DNA of 64,000 nucleotides from Ectothiorhodospira sp. BSL-9 (GTDB lineage Bacteria; Pseudomonadota; Gammaproteobacteria; Ectothiorhodospirales; Ectothiorhodospiraceae). The stretch covers positions 2,056,001 to 2,120,000 of the forward strand of contig NZ_CP011994.1 of assembly GCF_001632845.1 (NCBI RefSeq), given 5' to 3'. Under the pieces are notes generated by a model. The model saw nothing but the letters and a program-made list of their open reading frames with translations, was not told the DNA's origin and did not search any database. The translations under genes and the position numbers were made by a program. Below are positions 62,060 to 64,000 of the stretch, one piece after another. The first letter of the stretch is position 1. Every line of letters begins with the position of its first letter.

Positions 62060-62316
62060 CAGTGATCCCTCCTGGTGACGACCACGAAGCAGATCAACGT
62101 GACTGCGGTGAGGACCGCGAAGACAAGTGCCACATCCAGCAGTGCAGGCATGTCCATCACCTGCGAAAGGATCAGCAGGGTCGCTACTGCGGCGGTGCCC
62201 AGGAGCTGCGCAGCCAGCATGCGCTCCGCCGGTTGCGGGCCGCGCAGGACCCGGATGAGCCCCCCAAGGATCGAGGCAAGCAGTACCAGCAGGATGATTG
62301 GAAGCGCGAACGTCAT
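62059..62316 (-). CDS. mrpF: Mrp antiporter subunit F
   Basis: An 85-residue three-helix protein. LASILGGLIRVLRGPQPAERMLAAQLLGTAAVATLLIL matches the MrpF/PhaF R-x-GP-x2-x-ER-M-x-A pattern, and MDMPALLDVALVFAVLTAVTLICF the second conserved block. It overlaps mrpE by 4 bp and mrpG by 1 bp. No anomaly is seen. Confidence 0.92.
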   Translation of the reverse strand: MTFALPIILLVLLASILGGLIRVLRGPQPAERMLAAQLLGTAAVATLLILSQVMDMPALLDVALVFAVLTAVTLICFVVVTRRDH

Positions 62317-63014
62317 GCTGCGTCCCCCGTGGCGATCGCTTTGGGCGCCGCGACTGTGGGCAGCCCGAAGAGGGCAGCGATACGCGCCTCCAGCACCCGG
62401 AGCTGCACCTCCACATCGGCGTCCGTGTCGAGCATGTGCACAACGAGCAGGTCACCATGGATGCCTGCCGTCAGGGTGCCCGGCAGCAGCGTGATGACGT
62501 TGGCGAACAAAAGCCGCGGCGCGCCCTCCGGCAGCGTGGTGCGAAACACCCGGCAGCCGGGGGCCAGCGCCTGCCGCCAGGCGAGCGCCCGGCGGGCCAC
62601 GTCGAGCGCGCCCATCACCAGGCGCAGCGCGAACCAGGGCCCAAAGCGCAGCGCCCCGGCAGGAGAGAGGCGCCAGCGCGGTGGGCTCGAGTAGAGGAAG
62701 ATCAGCATCGTGCCGGCCAGGACGGCGGGGCCGCCCATCACCCAGCTCTCCGCCGCGCCTCCGGTGAGTACCACCCAAAGCCCCGTGAGAAGTGCCAGAC
62801 CAAACCCGGCACGTGCCAGGGGGCCGCGGCGGGGAGGGTAGAGGTCCACTGCGCTACCGGAAAGGACGTTCTTCCGGGGTCGCTGTGCAGGAAGACCATG
62901 GGTTGCCCGTTGACGATTCATGCCCAGAGGAACATGGGCAGGGATGCATGCTGGCTGGGCCAGGGGGGGCGCAGGCGCAGGCGCAGCTGGGCTGGAGCCA
63001 GGGCGTGGGGTCAT
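62313..63014 (-). CDS. mrpE: Mrp antiporter subunit E, possibly N-terminally extended
   Basis: First gene of the eight-gene antiporter operon. The conserved MrpE part starts near residue 58 (DLYPPRRGPLARAGFGLALLTGLWVVL) and includes RTTLPEGAPRLLFANVITLLPGTLTAGIHGDLLVVHML. Starting at ATG 63014 gives 233 residues with a Pro/Ala-rich extension of about 57 residues and has the only good ribosome site (GGAGAAACAAC). GTG 62849 would give the usual length (178 residues) and ATG 62921 an intermediate one, but neither has a Shine-Dalgarno sequence. A hairpin lies 15 nt upstream of ATG 63014. Confidence 0.85.
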   Translation of the reverse strand: MTPRPGSSPAAPAPAPPLAQPACIPAHVPLGMNRQRATHGLPAQRPRKNVLSGSAVDLYPPRRGPLARAGFGLALLTGLWVVLTGGAAESWVMGGPAVLAGTMLIFLYSSPPRWRLSPAGALRFGPWFALRLVMGALDVARRALAWRQALAPGCRVFRTTLPEGAPRLLFANVITLLPGTLTAGIHGDLLVVHMLDTDADVEVQLRVLEARIAALFGLPTVAAPKAIATGDAA

Positions 63015-63028
63015 GTTGTTTCTCCGTT

Positions 63029-63054
63029 GGCAACCGGATCACACATCCGTTGCC
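63029..63054 (-). other. Leader hairpin upstream of mrpE
   Basis: GGCAACCGGAT (63029-63039) can pair with ATCCGTTGCC (63045-63054), ten base pairs with one bulged base and a CACAC loop. It sits directly before the mrpE ribosome site on the minus strand and may affect translation of the operon's first gene. Confidence 0.4.
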
Positions 63055-63215
63055 GGTAACAACGCGCCAGGGGCTGGCTTCATCCCGGGAATCGAAACGG
63101 GCTGCGTCGCCGCCCGCTGCCGTCACCCGGAGTCATGCCGGGAATCACGTAATGCAAAGATGGGATTATCTGCCCGTCTGCGGCGTTTTTCGGGTAGTCG
63201 CACGAGCAGGAGGAC

Positions 63216-63518
63216 ATGACCACGATGCTGAATCATTTGCCCCACATGAAGACTTGCGCTGCGGTTCTGGGCCAGCTGTTTCATCGCCATGCTCAGGCCT
63301 GCGAGGCACGGCTGGAAGAGCGCGACATGACCGTCATCACCGCCACCCTGATGCGCCTGTCCGAGCGCCAGCTCAACCGGATCGGCATGAGCCGCCGTAC
63401 ACTGGCTCTTGATGTGGATGATCTGGCGACCCGCGCCGATCGGGAGCGCCAGATTTGCCGCGAGGTACTGGAGATCGTCAAATGCGGTGAATCGCGGCGG
63501 GCCATCGCCGACGATTGA
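63216..63518 (+). CDS. DUF1127-like small protein
   Basis: A 100-residue soluble protein. ATG 63216 follows AGGAGGAC, a very strong ribosome site. Residues about 40-70 (TLMRLSERQLNRIGMSRRTLALDVDDLA) match the DUF1127/YjiS-like pattern L-x2-L-[SD]-x2-L-x-D/R-I-G-[LM]-[ST]-R. The His/Cys-bearing N-terminus is specific to this protein. DUF1127 proteins bind RNA or regulate phosphate and carbon metabolism in alphaproteobacteria, but members of this longer type are not characterised. The gene is divergent from the Mrp operon. Confidence 0.7.
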   Translation: MTTMLNHLPHMKTCAAVLGQLFHRHAQACEARLEERDMTVITATLMRLSERQLNRIGMSRRTLALDVDDLATRADRERQICREVLEIVKCGESRRAIADD

Positions 63519-63584
63519 GATGCCCCCGGGCATGGGTCCCCGGGCATGGGCCCGGGGGCATTCGGCCGCGTGCGCGCAAAGGCG

Positions 63585-64000
63585 TCAGCGGGTGGCGCGA
63601 ACCACTCGGCTGATCTCGTCGAGCTGGAGGACCGCACGCTTGAGGTAGAAGCCTTGCAGCTGCAGATGATTGGCAACGAAGCTGTTGGCCCCACTGCCGT
63701 TGAGCACCACCCGCGGTTCGAGTTGCGAGGCTCGGCGCAGGCTTTCGATGGCCTGTGCCCATACCCTCTCGAGCCCATGGGCGGCGATCACGCTCTGATA
63801 GTCCTCGCCCAGTTCGCGCAGCAGCAGGTAGAACGCATAGCTCATGCCCTTGTTGAAGTAGAGCATGCGGTTTGATGTGAAATTGATGATGAATGGGTCA
63901 GTCTCCACAAGCGCGTCCAGCCGCGCGGCGCGCGAGCCGAGGTCGGTGGCGATGCGGTCGACGGTCATCACCAGGGCATCGCTACGCGTCTCAAAGACTG
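63585..64000 (-). CDS. DUF2333 family protein (5' part beyond the window)
   Basis: The C-terminal 138 residues of a minus-strand gene that runs off the right edge; the frame is open through base 64000 (VFETRSDALVMTVDRIATDL before the internal Met). The pattern IINFTSNRMLYFNKGMSYAFYLLLRELGEDY and PRVVLNGSGANSFVANHLQLQGFYLKRA corresponds to the end of DUF2333 proteins, which usually have about 330 residues with an N-terminal membrane anchor. Function is unknown. GTG 63971 and ATG 63968 are internal codons, not starts. Confidence 0.75.
   Translation of the reverse strand, partial: VFETRSDALVMTVDRIATDLGSRAARLDALVETDPFIINFTSNRMLYFNKGMSYAFYLLLRELGEDYQSVIAAHGLERVWAQAIESLRRASQLEPRVVLNGSGANSFVANHLQLQGFYLKRAVLQLDEISRVVRATR

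Overview
The window is GC-rich, gene-dense gammaproteobacterial chromosome. It most probably comes from a purple sulfur bacterium of the Ectothiorhodospiraceae type. The main evidence is a light-harvesting pufB-pufA pair at 54.2-54.7 kb. Supporting evidence is a cytoplasmic group 3b-type [NiFe] hydrogenase, a multisubunit Mrp-like cation/proton antiporter and a compatible-solute ABC importer, which together fit an anoxygenic phototroph from a saline or alkaline habitat. No rRNA, tRNA, CRISPR array, prophage or transposase gene was seen. The assignment to a family is inference.

Layout. 1-9.7 kb is mostly housekeeping: glycerate kinase (cut by the left edge), a PEP-CTERM protein bracketed by inverted repeats, lpxH-ppiA divergent from cysS-folD, then leuA behind a leucine-rich leader peptide, a family 4 uracil-DNA glycosylase and rimI. 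9.8-11.9 kb is an ECF sigma factor / membrane anti-sigma-like unit flanked by two periplasmic helical-repeat proteins. 12-19.5 kb holds prfC, the hydrogenase operon hydBGDA plus its maturation protease, and divergent hcp; the two transcription units share one perfect FNR-type box. 19.6-24.9 kb has an HDOD-GAF regulator, a large periplasmic protein and a membrane-embedded LuxR regulator.

25-40.4 kb is the most unusual part: nine closely packed genes on one strand. In order they encode a periplasmic vWA protein, a TagT-like ATPase, a TagS-like FtsX permease, a TagR-like formylglycine-generating-enzyme-fold protein, two coiled-coil lipoproteins, an S41 protease, a second and larger vWA protein, and a 1137-residue exported protein with pre-peptidase C-terminal (PPC) repeats. 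The core matches the PpkA-vWA/TagTSRQ signal-sensing arm of the type VI secretion threonine-phosphorylation pathway, but no kinase, phosphatase or secretion gene is present. The two vWA genes share 1,984 bp of apparently identical DNA as direct repeats, and the TagR-like gene carries a seven-G run where eight G would restore a well-placed start and a signal peptide.

40.5-50 kb is a mixture: a stand-alone Lrp-type effector domain, a NERD protein with a histone-like tail, a RimK-type ATP-grasp ligase next to a GNAT-C39 peptidase fusion, an EamA exporter, arfB, a YhiN-type flavoprotein and a DUF2058 protein. 50-54 kb is a four-gene osmoprotectant importer (OsmF/YehYXW type), followed by pufBA without reaction-centre genes. 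55.9-63 kb is an eight-gene Mrp-type antiporter operon on the minus strand with three NuoL/M/N-like subunits. The window ends in a DUF1127-like gene and a truncated DUF2333 gene.
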